Origin: CAZEAN01 sp964510225
GTDB lineage: Bacteria; Planctomycetota; Planctomycetia; Isosphaerales; Isosphaeraceae
Reading direction: 5' to 3'
Length of the DNA: 39,185 nt
Assembly: GCA_964510225.1 (NCBI GenBank)
Contig: CAZEAN010000056.1
Span: 1 to 39,185 of the forward strand
In this document: piece by piece, positions 9,330-17,280 of the stretch
How the letters are laid out: the number at the start of each line of letters is the position of its first letter
Position numbering within the stretch: the stretch's first letter is position 1
Position numbers and translations under genes: made by a program
Notes under the pieces: model-generated
What the model saw: only the letters and a program-made list of their open reading frames with translations
Database searches by the model: none
Told to the model about the DNA's origin: nothing

Positions 9330-10487
9330 TCAGGACGCGATCGGCGGAACGGAGAGCGCTCTCAGCAACGCATCGTTCGCAGTCTTCCAGCGGTATTGTA
9401 CTGCAACCGTACGGCCGATTGCAGTGAGGCGATCACGTTCGGTCGGGGAGTCGAGCAGCGAACGGAGCGTGGAGTAGATCGAATCATCAACCTCAGGATC
9501 GAAATACCAGGCCGCATCACCGGCCGTTTCGGGGAGCGCAGTCGAATTGGCCAACGCTAGAGGACAACCCTGCGCCATTGCTTCGACTGCGGGAATCCCG
9601 AAGCTCTCACAGGTTGAGGGAAAGACGAGTGCAGTTGCTTCGGCATAAAGGGCCCGGAGTTTCGGACCTTGACGGTAACCGGGCATCAGAATCGTCGCTT
9701 TCGAGCCCGACGCCTGAATCGCTTCACGGATCAACTCTGTTTGATGCTCGTCACCCTCTCCGATCAAGACCAAGGCTAAGTCACCTGAAGCGACTTCAGT
9801 CAATCGACTCGCAACCCGGACGAGTCGAGAGAGGTTCTTCCTCGGTTGGAAGTTTGCCACCGAAAGCAGGTAGGGTTGGCCCTGCTTCAATCCGATCTCG
9901 GGACGGGCTGCCAGACGTTCTGGCGCGGTGGTGGTCTCGAAGAAGAGGTCGTCCGCCGCATTCGGTACCGTTGCGACTTTACCAGTACACTCCGGGAAGT
10001 ACTGAAGGAGTTGCGTGGTATTAAACTCGGAAACCGAGAGGACTCGATCAGCCGATCCGAGTGCATGACCAAGAAGCTCGCGACGGCTCGGTGATCCAAA
10101 GCGGATGTCTTGTAAGATGTCGTGACTCGTGACGGCCCGTCGGAGACGTCGGGTCGGGACATAGTACTCGGCCGGACAATAGATCCAATCGAGGCGTCCT
10201 GTCCAATAGTCGATCGGTGGCCAGGCGAAGAGCCTCCAGAACCGAAGGGTGTTTCGGGTAGAGAACGGCAGCTCGATTCGCCTCGGTGCTTCGGGGAGTT
10301 CGTCGAGCATCTCCCAACGAGCGAGGCCATCCGGATCAGCAATCCGTCCCGAAACAACCCTGAGATTTACCTCGGGACGTTTGATTAAATGATCGAGTTG
10401 AGCTAATGCGTGCCGAGTGACTCCGGTCGGCCCTCGACAGGCATCCATGTCATAGACCCAGGCGATCGCCATCGGTTCCGATTCCAT
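9330..10487 (-). CDS. GT-B fold glycosyltransferase, family 4 type
   Basis: Predicted to transfer a sugar from a nucleotide-sugar donor to an acceptor, probably a lipid- or protein-linked glycan. The 385-residue chain has the two Rossmann halves of a GT-B enzyme. The N-terminal acceptor half includes GPTGVTRHALAQL (19-31). The C-terminal donor half includes NFQPRKN (212-218, basic residues that normally contact the donor phosphates) and the EX7E motif ESFGIPAVE (Glu294 and Glu302). No signal peptide or membrane helix is visible, so it is cytosolic or peripheral. AGGGAGGA lies 12 bases before ATG 10487; an internal ATG at 10472 is an alternative start. It heads a probable two-gene operon with the DUF4175-like gene. 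Confidence 0.88.
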   Translation of the reverse strand: MESEPMAIAWVYDMDACRGPTGVTRHALAQLDHLIKRPEVNLRVVSGRIADPDGLARWEMLDELPEAPRRIELPFSTRNTLRFWRLFAWPPIDYWTGRLDWIYCPAEYYVPTRRLRRAVTSHDILQDIRFGSPSRRELLGHALGSADRVLSVSEFNTTQLLQYFPECTGKVATVPNAADDLFFETTTAPERLAARPEIGLKQGQPYLLSVANFQPRKNLSRLVRVASRLTEVASGDLALVLIGEGDEHQTELIREAIQASGSKATILMPGYRQGPKLRALYAEATALVFPSTCESFGIPAVEAMAQGCPLALANSTALPETAGDAAWYFDPEVDDSIYSTLRSLLDSPTERDRLTAIGRTVAVQYRWKTANDALLRALSVPPIAS

Positions 10488-10680
10488 CGGGGTTCTTGAT
10501 CCTCCCTGGGGTCAGGATGGACGAAGTCGTCGATCTCAAGATTCAGAGAACTTACCGCAGATGATCGCTGAGGACGATTGCATTTTCGGTCGGACCAATT
10601 GGATAAACTAGAGCAGCGCTGTAGGGTCGACTTCCTTGGTTTTCGATTCAGTTCACTTGCCCAACGTTGAGCCCCTGACG

Positions 10681-11067
10681 ATGTCCGAACCGACTCCCCC
10701 CGATCCCAGAGTGGTCCTGGCCGCCGAACGTACCTTGCTTGCCTGGATGCGAACAGGGCTCTCGCTGATGGGATTCGGATTCGTCGTTGCCAAGTTTGGC
10801 TGGTTCCTGCGTGCGATGCCGGCGATTGGCGAAGTCGTCCCTGAAATTGGGGCGACCGCCTCGCTCCGACTCGGGACCCTCTTTGTTGGCCTCGGAGTCT
10901 GGGTCTTGATTGGCTCGACGATCCGCTATCAGCGCTTCTTGCGGAACCTCAATCGCGGCGACCACTCGACTCCGGGCCCCGGACTCGGAACCGCAGTTGC
11001 CTGGGTCTTGGCCGCAGTCGGGGTCGGAATGGTCGCTTATCTCGTCGCACTTGCGCTCCAGAGCTAG
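10681..11067 (+). CDS. YidH/DUF202 family small membrane protein
   Basis: A 128-residue protein carrying the diagnostic DUF202 signature AERTLLAWMRTGLSLMGFG near the N-terminus. It has three predicted membrane helices at about 25-45, 62-81 and 102-125 (the last is AWVLAAVGVGMVAYLVALAL). I start it at ATG 10681, which gives the usual short N-terminus before the AERT motif; an in-frame TTG at 10636 is less likely. The family is widespread and its biochemical role is not established. It is transcribed divergently from the glycosyltransferase, with about 190 bases between them for two promoters, and it ends in TAG. Confidence 0.85.
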   Translation: MSEPTPPDPRVVLAAERTLLAWMRTGLSLMGFGFVVAKFGWFLRAMPAIGEVVPEIGATASLRLGTLFVGLGVWVLIGSTIRYQRFLRNLNRGDHSTPGPGLGTAVAWVLAAVGVGMVAYLVALALQS

Positions 11068-11070
11068 ACG

Positions 11071-11113
11071 AAACGCAGACTCAGAGTCTGGATAAACTGA
11101 TTGCGGTTTTTTT
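11071..11113 (+). terminator. Probable terminator after the YidH-like gene
   Basis: A perfect inner hairpin (CAGACT/AGTCTG, three-base loop, 11076-11090) sits inside a weaker outer pairing of AAACGCA with TGCGGTTT. Seven T residues follow at 11107-11113. It lies directly behind the TAG of the DUF202 gene. Confidence 0.55.
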
Positions 11114-11278
11114 GCGCACGTGAATGCTCTGGGCAACATCTACGAGCAATCTTGACTGAGCGTTAATGATTGTTCATCCACATCCGTGAAAAGTACAATT
11201 AAAACTCGAACAACGTGTATCCTGATTACATAGCAATGCATGTCAGGCAGTAACTCTGTTATCTCAGGGGTCTTAAGA

Positions 11279-14200
11279 ATGAGCGAGCCAACCGCCGCTG
11301 AGAACCTCCTTTTTGCCATTGTCGCGTCTCGGTTGGACTTGATCAGCAGGGATGAGATGATCGAGGTGCTGAAAGAATGGTCTGAGCACCAGGATACCCA
11401 GGTCCGTGACTTGCTCTTCGAGCACAACAAGCTTGATCCTAATGAGCTCGAATTCATCGACAAATATCTCAAGCGGCGGCTTGAGGAATGTGCTGGCGAT
11501 GCGGAGAAATGCCTCGCTGAGGTCGAGGTCTCCGTTTCAGCCTGGCAGGAACTCGTCGCCGCAGGTGTCCCAGTGGCAAAGGCCCAGCAATCGACCGAGG
11601 GTCGCCCAGGAAAGCCGACCGATCAACGCGCGATCTCGATCCATTCTCAGGAAACGGCGTTGGAGACCATCCCTCCGCCTCCGATGGAACAAGGGGCTCA
11701 AGATGAGTCATTAGATTCTCGGCTCGCCAAAGCGGGAACAACCGCTGCCCGTTACACCAATCATCAGCACCACGCCAGCGGCGGCCTCGGACGAATCGCG
11801 CTCTGTCGTGACTCGCGACTGAACCGAAAAGTTGCGTTCAAAGAAATTAAGCATGAGCATGCACACATCAAAGATCATCGGAAGCGATTCCAGCTTGAGG
11901 CAGAGATCACCGCGAGTCTCCAGCATCCGGGGATCGTCCCCGTTTACGACGCCGGCGAATTCTCCGACGGTCGACCCTTCTACGTCATGCGATTTATCGA
12001 AGGGAAAACCTATCATCAAGCGCTGACCTCTTATCACGACGAACTGAAGAAACTGGAATCGTCGACGGCCGAGGCCAAAAAGCAGATCCGCCAAAAAGCT
12101 CTAAAGCTCTCGATTCAGGGAGTAGTCCGGGACAGTCTGGCCCTAGCAGCCGACCGTTCTGAACGAAGACGCCAGCTTAACATCACGTTTCAGGGCTTGC
12201 TCCGGCGCTTTGTCGACATCTGCAACACGATTGCTTACGCCCATGACAAGGGAGTTCTGCATCGCGATATCAAACCCCGGAACGTCATGCTCGGGTGTTT
12301 CGGCGAGACACTCGTGATCGACTGGGGGGTCGCGAAGCCTGCCGGAGAACGCCTTGCAGCAATCAGGTTGGAGCGTGAACGGACTGGCGTCGGGAAACCG
12401 AACTCGGTTGTCCAACCCATGAACGTCGTTCCTCCCGAAGAGGCTGGGTCGTTAGTCGGAACACTCCCGTTCATGAGTCCGGAGCAAGCCAACGGAAAAA
12501 ACGACACGCTGAGCGCCGCAAGCGATATCTACAGCCTCGGGGTCGTCTTGTATCAGTTGCTCACGGGAACCCGTCCCTTCGACGATTCGGACGTCTTCCG
12601 TCTCATTGACCGAATTAGCCAGGGAAGTTTTCCGAAGCCTCGGGAGATCAATCCCACGATCCCGACCGCTCTAGAACTGATCTGCCTGAAGGCAATGGCG
12701 TTGGATCCGAATGAGCGTTACGCCTCAGCTCAGGAGTTGGCGGAAGACATCGAACGCTGGCTCGCCGATGAACCGATCGCCGCTGCCACCGAGCCTCGAT
12801 TCGACCGGATGACTCGATGGGCCCGGAAGAACCGGGCGACGATGCTCGCTGCGACTGCCATCTCAATCATTACCGTCGCTTTAACGGGGACGAGTCTGAT
12901 TGTCCTGGCGTCGATTAACGGCCAACTCAACGACAGAAATCTGGAACTCGATCAAGCCAGGAAACAAAACGCCTTACTGACAGAGCAAGCCGCCGAGACC
13001 ATCGATCAACTGAAGGCCTCGGAAACCCTCGGGATCCAAAACGTTGATCCGAAACATCAAGTAGCCGTACTTAATTATTATCAGTTCTATGTCGATACTT
13101 TTCAGAACGATCGAAACGAACAGCTCGCCCGTGCTCATGCTGAAGTCGGGTTCATCGAGGCCAACTTCGCTCGTGAAGCAGATCCGAGCGACTCGAACGG
13201 GACACCAAGCCCTGCGGTCCGCCATTACCAAGAAGCGATCGAGATCTATCGAGAACTCCACGATCAGGATCCCGACAACGCCGAACTCGCGATTGCTCTT
13301 GCCGATACGCTTGACCAGCTCGGTCGGTTGTTAAGTGAGCGAGGTGAAGTCGAAAAGGCGAGGATGGTAAATTCTGAAACCTCGGCGGTACTTGTTGAAC
13401 TCGGTGACCACGCCTTTCAGGATCGCCGTTATCGTCGGGCAGTCGCGCGCGGTTATCATCAGCGAGCGATCTACCAGTTCGAAGCCGGTCTCTATGAGGA
13501 TGCCGGCGACGATTTCAACAAAGCGATCCAACTCCGTCGCGGACTCTTCGACGAAGTCGGGACTGAAGAGCCCGGTGAACGGGCCGCCATCGCCAACGAA
13601 CTCGCAGAATCATACCTTCAGGAGGCGGTCCGACTCAGTCGGCTCGGGAAGTACCCTGCAAGCTGGGAGATGCTCGCCAACGACGCGCTTCCGATCAGGC
13701 TCCAGCTTGGTAGTGAACCGTCGGAGAATCCTTTCGCCAATGATCTCGCCGAGACGTATCACATGATGGCGATGACCAAGCGATGGATGGGCGAACCGAT
13801 CGAGGCGATCAAATGGTTCCGTGAGGCGCTCAAGATCAGACGCACCCTGGTTGAACTCAACGAGTCGATCCCAAGGTTCAAGAGCGACCTGGCACGGACC
13901 TACGGCTGTCTCGGTGATCCGCAACGTGAGACGGGGCAATTTGACGATGCCTTGGCTTCCTATCAGGCATCGCAGGCGTTGCGTGAAGAACTCCACGATC
14001 GCTATCCCAACCAAGTTCTTTATGCTCAAGATGCCGCGTTCTGCTATGGGAATCTCGGAAATCTCTATCAGGCCCAAGAGCAATGGAACAAGGCCTTAGA
14101 CCAACACTTGAAGGCCGCCCGTCAGCAGCGTGAAACCAAGGACGCTTATCCAGACTATTGGAACATCCGACCCTGGCTTGCACAGTCACTCAATCGGATC

Positions 14201-14653
14201 GGTGAGATTGAACTCGAACTCGGGAACACCGAAGCCGCCCTCGAGCGCTTCGAGGAAGCGATCCGGTTGATTGATTTTCGGTTGCAACAGACCGAGATCG
14301 GCCGACGGATCAGAGTGCAAACACTTGCGAGTCTTGTTGCGATCAAGGCCGAGAGAGGCGACGCCACAGAATCGGAGATCAATGAAGCCCGAGACCTCTT
14401 GGAACGTGCTGCACAAGCCACTGACCAAACCGTAACCAACACCTCGCTCCAGACCCTCAACCAGATCGGCAACGCTTGGTACCGGATCGGCCAGGCCTTT
14501 CAAGCGCTCGATCGTACCTCTGAGGCCAAAGCCGCATTCGAGCGAGCTTCAGAGATTCTCGACTCTGTCTCGACAGCAGCACCACATGTACCCCTCTACG
14601 TGTCGTCGGCCAATCGAGCCCGCGCTGCGGTCGATCGCCTCCGTGTTGAGTAA
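11279..14653 (+). CDS. Ser/Thr protein kinase with C-terminal TPR domain (number 1)
   Basis: A 1124-residue Hanks-type kinase. Residues 1-130 form an N-terminal helical region (NLLFAIVASRLDLISRDEMI) also seen in the second kinase of this window. The kinase domain spans about 155-500, with glycine loop GGLGRIALC (about 166), lysine in VAFKEI (about 187), catalytic HRDIKPRN (about 327), VIDWGVAK in place of DFG (about 346) and SPEQA (about 398). A predicted membrane helix follows at about 519-540. The rest (580-1120) is tetratricopeptide repeats (for example AYCGLGDPQRETGQFDDALASY-like units), which would lie across the membrane from the kinase. An insert of about 50 charged residues sits before HRD (LKKLESSTAEAKKQ). 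I chose ATG 11279 (AGGGGT upstream) over ATG 11240. Its targets are unknown; signalling across the cytoplasmic membrane is likely. Confidence 0.92.
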   Translation: MSEPTAAENLLFAIVASRLDLISRDEMIEVLKEWSEHQDTQVRDLLFEHNKLDPNELEFIDKYLKRRLEECAGDAEKCLAEVEVSVSAWQELVAAGVPVAKAQQSTEGRPGKPTDQRAISIHSQETALETIPPPPMEQGAQDESLDSRLAKAGTTAARYTNHQHHASGGLGRIALCRDSRLNRKVAFKEIKHEHAHIKDHRKRFQLEAEITASLQHPGIVPVYDAGEFSDGRPFYVMRFIEGKTYHQALTSYHDELKKLESSTAEAKKQIRQKALKLSIQGVVRDSLALAADRSERRRQLNITFQGLLRRFVDICNTIAYAHDKGVLHRDIKPRNVMLGCFGETLVIDWGVAKPAGERLAAIRLERERTGVGKPNSVVQPMNVVPPEEAGSLVGTLPFMSPEQANGKNDTLSAASDIYSLGVVLYQLLTGTRPFDDSDVFRLIDRISQGSFPKPREINPTIPTALELICLKAMALDPNERYASAQELAEDIERWLADEPIAAATEPRFDRMTRWARKNRATMLAATAISIITVALTGTSLIVLASINGQLNDRNLELDQARKQNALLTEQAAETIDQLKASETLGIQNVDPKHQVAVLNYYQFYVDTFQNDRNEQLARAHAEVGFIEANFAREADPSDSNGTPSPAVRHYQEAIEIYRELHDQDPDNAELAIALADTLDQLGRLLSERGEVEKARMVNSETSAVLVELGDHAFQDRRYRRAVARGYHQRAIYQFEAGLYEDAGDDFNKAIQLRRGLFDEVGTEEPGERAAIANELAESYLQEAVRLSRLGKYPASWEMLANDALPIRLQLGSEPSENPFANDLAETYHMMAMTKRWMGEPIEAIKWFREALKIRRTLVELNESIPRFKSDLARTYGCLGDPQRETGQFDDALASYQASQALREELHDRYPNQVLYAQDAAFCYGNLGNLYQAQEQWNKALDQHLKAARQQRETKDAYPDYWNIRPWLAQSLNRIGEIELELGNTEAALERFEEAIRLIDFRLQQTEIGRRIRVQTLASLVAIKAERGDATESEINEARDLLERAAQATDQTVTNTSLQTLNQIGNAWYRIGQAFQALDRTSEAKAAFERASEILDSVSTAAPHVPLYVSSANRARAAVDRLRVE

Positions 14654-14676
14654 ACCGGAGCGCCTGTCAGTTCTCC

Positions 14677-14728
14677 AGAGAGGTCGCTTGCTTCGAGAGA
14701 GTTGATTGATGGTTTGCGAGACCTCTCT
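14677..14728. repeat. Inverted repeat between kinase 1 and the PRTase-like gene
   Basis: AGAGAGGTC (14677-14685) is the exact reverse complement of GACCTCTCT (14720-14728), with 34 bases between. No T-run follows. It may be a weak terminator of the kinase gene or a structured leader of the next operon. The rest of the 14654-14936 gap shows nothing firm. Confidence 0.45.
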
Positions 14729-14936
14729 GCTGTCCAGATCAGTCAAGTCTTGGGCGTGACTTTCCGCACCAAGACTACGCCGAAAGATCCTCTTTGCCTC
14801 AAGATGAGCTAATACGATCTGAACTGAAGTGGGGGGTTCGAATCCGGATCGTCCTTTGGAAGACAGAAACTCCAGGAGCGATTCGAAATCGGGAGGATTC
14901 CTACTCTCCGCTTTCATGAGAAGGGAAGGAGTGGTC

Positions 14937-15512
14937 GTGGTCGAACTCGAAGAGATGATTCGGCGAGTCATGGTCGATGTTCGACGTACCGGTGCGTTGC
15001 GCGGTTTCGTCAGCGGTCCGAACTGGAACCCCATGGTTCCCTACGATCCGATCGCCTCATTCGCCATGGCTCAGCACTTACTCTCAAGTAGGGAATACCA
15101 AGCGTTTGTGGCAATTGCACCCGAGGGTCACCTCTACGGCTACTTCTTCGAGGATCTTGGAGCAACAGTGCTGTCGGTCGAAGTCGACTACCCTCCAAAG
15201 ACTCTATCGTTGGGAGCTGGAATCGATACCATCCAAAACCGGGATGTGCTGCTCATCGAGGATGATGTCGTCAGTGGAACGACCCTCAGGAGGGTGCTCG
15301 ACGAACTCGACTTCTTCGAGCCCCATTCCTACGGGCTCTACCTTGGCCGTGGCAAAGAAGGGCAGATTCTGGAGAACGTTCCTGACCGCATCAGTCGTGT
15401 ACACCTCGCCGAAGAAGACCTCGGTACGACGAATCGAGAGTCTTCGGAGATGGTTTTCCTGGACCACTTTCGGCATCGAGGCTCGCTGTGGGAGGGAGAA
15501 GGCAGACGATGA
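14937..15512 (+). CDS. Phosphoribosyltransferase-like protein
   Basis: A 191-residue protein with a type I phosphoribosyltransferase fold. The PRPP-binding signature is VLLIEDDVVSGTTLRR (residues 104-119). An upstream strand and loop, AFVAIAPEGHLYG (56-68), lies where PRTases place the pyrophosphate-binding segment. The C-terminal part (120-191) is unlike the common purine or pyrimidine enzymes, so the base or acceptor cannot be named. Proteins of this fold also include regulators that bind but do not turn over PRPP. The start is uncertain: GTG 14937 has GGAAGGA six bases upstream and is preferred; ATG 14916 lies in frame with a poorly spaced site. The stop overlaps the ATG of the metallophosphoesterase by four bases (ATGA), which strongly suggests translational coupling and a joint function. 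Confidence 0.75.
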   Translation: MVELEEMIRRVMVDVRRTGALRGFVSGPNWNPMVPYDPIASFAMAQHLLSSREYQAFVAIAPEGHLYGYFFEDLGATVLSVEVDYPPKTLSLGAGIDTIQNRDVLLIEDDVVSGTTLRRVLDELDFFEPHSYGLYLGRGKEGQILENVPDRISRVHLAEEDLGTTNRESSEMVFLDHFRHRGSLWEGEGRR

Positions 15513-16144
15513 AGATTGGTTTGGTTACGGACATCCACAACGATGTCGCCAACCTGAGACTAGCTCTTGAGCGGGTCGACGCTTGGGGAGTCGACAGAAT
15601 TGTAACGCTGGGGGATTCTTGCGACGTTCTCGTTCCAGGTGAGGATTTAGCCGCAGTTGCGGAACTTCTTGAGCACTACAAAGTCAGAGGAGTCTGGGGA
15701 AACCACGACGTAACTCTTTGTCGTGATGTTCCCGAACGTTACCTCTCACGATTCGCCGGTCGAACCGTTCTCTCCTATATGGAGACACTTCAACCATCAC
15801 TCACGCTGGGCGATTATCATTTCAGCCACCGCGAGCCCCTTGGAGACTTGAGTGACCCAGGCTTCCTCTGGTCGCTCTCTGGTGACGAGGTCGATCTCGT
15901 GGGGCTGGCAACTGAGTGCTTCGCAACTCACGACGCTCGGTGCTTTTTCGTGGGGCACTATCATCGGTGGTGGGCTGGAAGCTTTACGGGGCAGCTCCCC
16001 TGGGATGGATCTCAAACCCTCAGGCTCGATCCCGACCAGCCTTACTTCGTCGTCATTGCCCCGGTCTTCCAGGGTTTCTGTGCACTCTTGGATTCGACTT
16101 TGGGGACGCTTCAGCCGATCCGACTCGATGAGAGCCCCCCCTGA
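15509..16144 (+). CDS. Calcineurin-like metallophosphoesterase
   Basis: A 211-residue two-metal phosphoesterase of the YfcE/MJ0936-like class. All metal-ligand motifs are present in order: D8-x-H10 (TDIHND), D36 (LGDSCD), GNHD (64-67), H107 (HFSHRE) and GHYH (149-152). It is cytosolic, with no signal peptide. Members hydrolyse phosphodiesters or nucleotide-derived substrates; the substrate here is not readable. The ATG overlaps the stop of the PRTase-like gene (ATGA), and an in-frame ATG 21 bases earlier is less likely. The pairing suggests that the esterase processes or removes a product or ligand of the PRTase-like protein; that is inference. Confidence 0.88.
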   Translation: MKIGLVTDIHNDVANLRLALERVDAWGVDRIVTLGDSCDVLVPGEDLAAVAELLEHYKVRGVWGNHDVTLCRDVPERYLSRFAGRTVLSYMETLQPSLTLGDYHFSHREPLGDLSDPGFLWSLSGDEVDLVGLATECFATHDARCFFVGHYHRWWAGSFTGQLPWDGSQTLRLDPDQPYFVVIAPVFQGFCALLDSTLGTLQPIRLDESPP

Positions 16145-16195
16145 GGTTCGTGCGTCTGTTCGAGCGAGTCCGTTCCGAGTCGGTGTGGTTTTTTT
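16120..16195 (+). terminator. Possible terminator overlapping the end of the phosphoesterase gene
   Basis: CCGACTCG (16120-16127, inside the gene end) can pair with CGAGTCGG (16176-16183), followed five bases later by seven T residues. The loop is long, so this is only a weak candidate. Another small hairpin, GCAAC/GTTGC, lies just beyond the T-run. Confidence 0.3.
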
Positions 16196-16373
16196 GCAAC
16201 AACTGTTGCGTGTTGTCCTTCTTGCGAGATGATGCAACTGCAGAGTGTTACGAGCATCGTTAGGATGTAGTAAGGATGATTGGTATGACCAAGAACAGGC
16301 CGTCTGGCGTTGTTTCCATGACGGATTCATGCCGATTGCTCATCAACTTTACTTTTTGAGGATTGATCAAAGC

Positions 16374-17066
16374 ATGCGTCTCTTCGCGTATTCTCTTTCC
16401 TTCAGCGTCATGCTCAGCATCGCGACCAATGCCGAAGCGGGACTCATTCGCGTTGCTCAAGAGTCTTCATTCCTCGCCGGCGACTTCGAGGACAATGTCC
16501 TCGGGTTTATCAACCCGTTTCAGACTACTGAGACCGCTGCGGATTACTACGACTTCAGCTCTGGTCAATTCAATGGAGTTGCCCCAACCCTCCAGAACAA
16601 CACAGCTCATCTCTTCCTCGTTAATGCCTCGGACGGACTCTCCTTGTTTCATGTGCTCGACGCACCGAATAGCCCAATCGGTGGTAGGGCAGATACCGTA
16701 GTTCGGATCCTAAGGGACACCGCCGCGTTCCAGGTCCAAGATGATCTCGGCGACTTCTACACCACGGAATTCGGTGGCAGACGCTTTACGGCGAATAACC
16801 TATGGGCTGCCCCCAACACTGATGGGTACGCCATCGGTTCACTGGATCATCATTGGGAAGCTCGGGTCCGGTTTGCTTTTCCCCCTCCCGTTGGCCTTGC
16901 CCGTTGGCATGTCATTAGCAGCGACGGTTCCGAAATCAGTGTCGACATCAGCCGTCGTCGGGTTCAATTGCTGATGGTCCCCGAACCCTCAACCGTTGCT
17001 CTCGCTGGGATCGGGCTCCTCGGTGGTACCCTCGGACTCGCGATCAGACGCCGATTCGTCAAGTAA
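16374..17066 (+). CDS. PEP-CTERM sorting domain protein (number 1)
   Basis: A 230-residue exported protein. The signal peptide covers residues 1-21 (MRLFAYSLSFSVMLSIATNA). The C-terminus carries a complete PEP-CTERM tail: VPEPS at about 202, a hydrophobic helix (TVALAGIGLLGGTLGLAI) and a basic end (RRRFVK). Such tails are recognised by exosortases, which remove them and pass the protein to the outer surface or matrix. The middle region (about 25-200) is beta-rich and not recognised. GAGGA lies 11 bases before ATG 16374; upstream in-frame starts would spoil the signal peptide. The gene stands alone and is followed by a perfect hairpin. No exosortase lies in the window. Confidence 0.85.
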   Translation: MRLFAYSLSFSVMLSIATNAEAGLIRVAQESSFLAGDFEDNVLGFINPFQTTETAADYYDFSSGQFNGVAPTLQNNTAHLFLVNASDGLSLFHVLDAPNSPIGGRADTVVRILRDTAAFQVQDDLGDFYTTEFGGRRFTANNLWAAPNTDGYAIGSLDHHWEARVRFAFPPPVGLARWHVISSDGSEISVDISRRRVQLLMVPEPSTVALAGIGLLGGTLGLAIRRRFVK

Positions 17067-17092
17067 ATCAACCCTGATTCGAAGAGATTAAT

Positions 17093-17128
17093 TTGCATCG
17101 AGACATTCAGTAAGTCTCGATGCAATCT
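17093..17128 (+). terminator. Perfect 12-bp hairpin after the PEP-CTERM gene
   Basis: TTGCATCGAGAC (17093-17104) pairs without mismatch with GTCTCGATGCAA (17114-17125) around a nine-base loop. Only a weak T-rich stretch (TCTTATCT) follows, so termination is likely but may be partial. Confidence 0.65.
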
Positions 17129-17280
17129 TATCTAATGATTGAGCGTGTTTAACAATATTCAGGGGCGCAGTCGGTCCCAGGAAGATTGGCGGTGGGTTGA
17201 TCATGTTCACCGCAGCTACGATGATCGAATAGTCTCGCGACGGTGCCAGGAGATCACCGAAAGGCCAGGGTAAAAAACTG

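Noticed and set aside
14830..14856. A tRNA-like T-arm sequence (GGTTCGAATCC) before the PRTase-like gene
   Set aside because: The putative T-stem does not pair well, and no matching acceptor stem, D-arm or anticodon arm could be laid out upstream.
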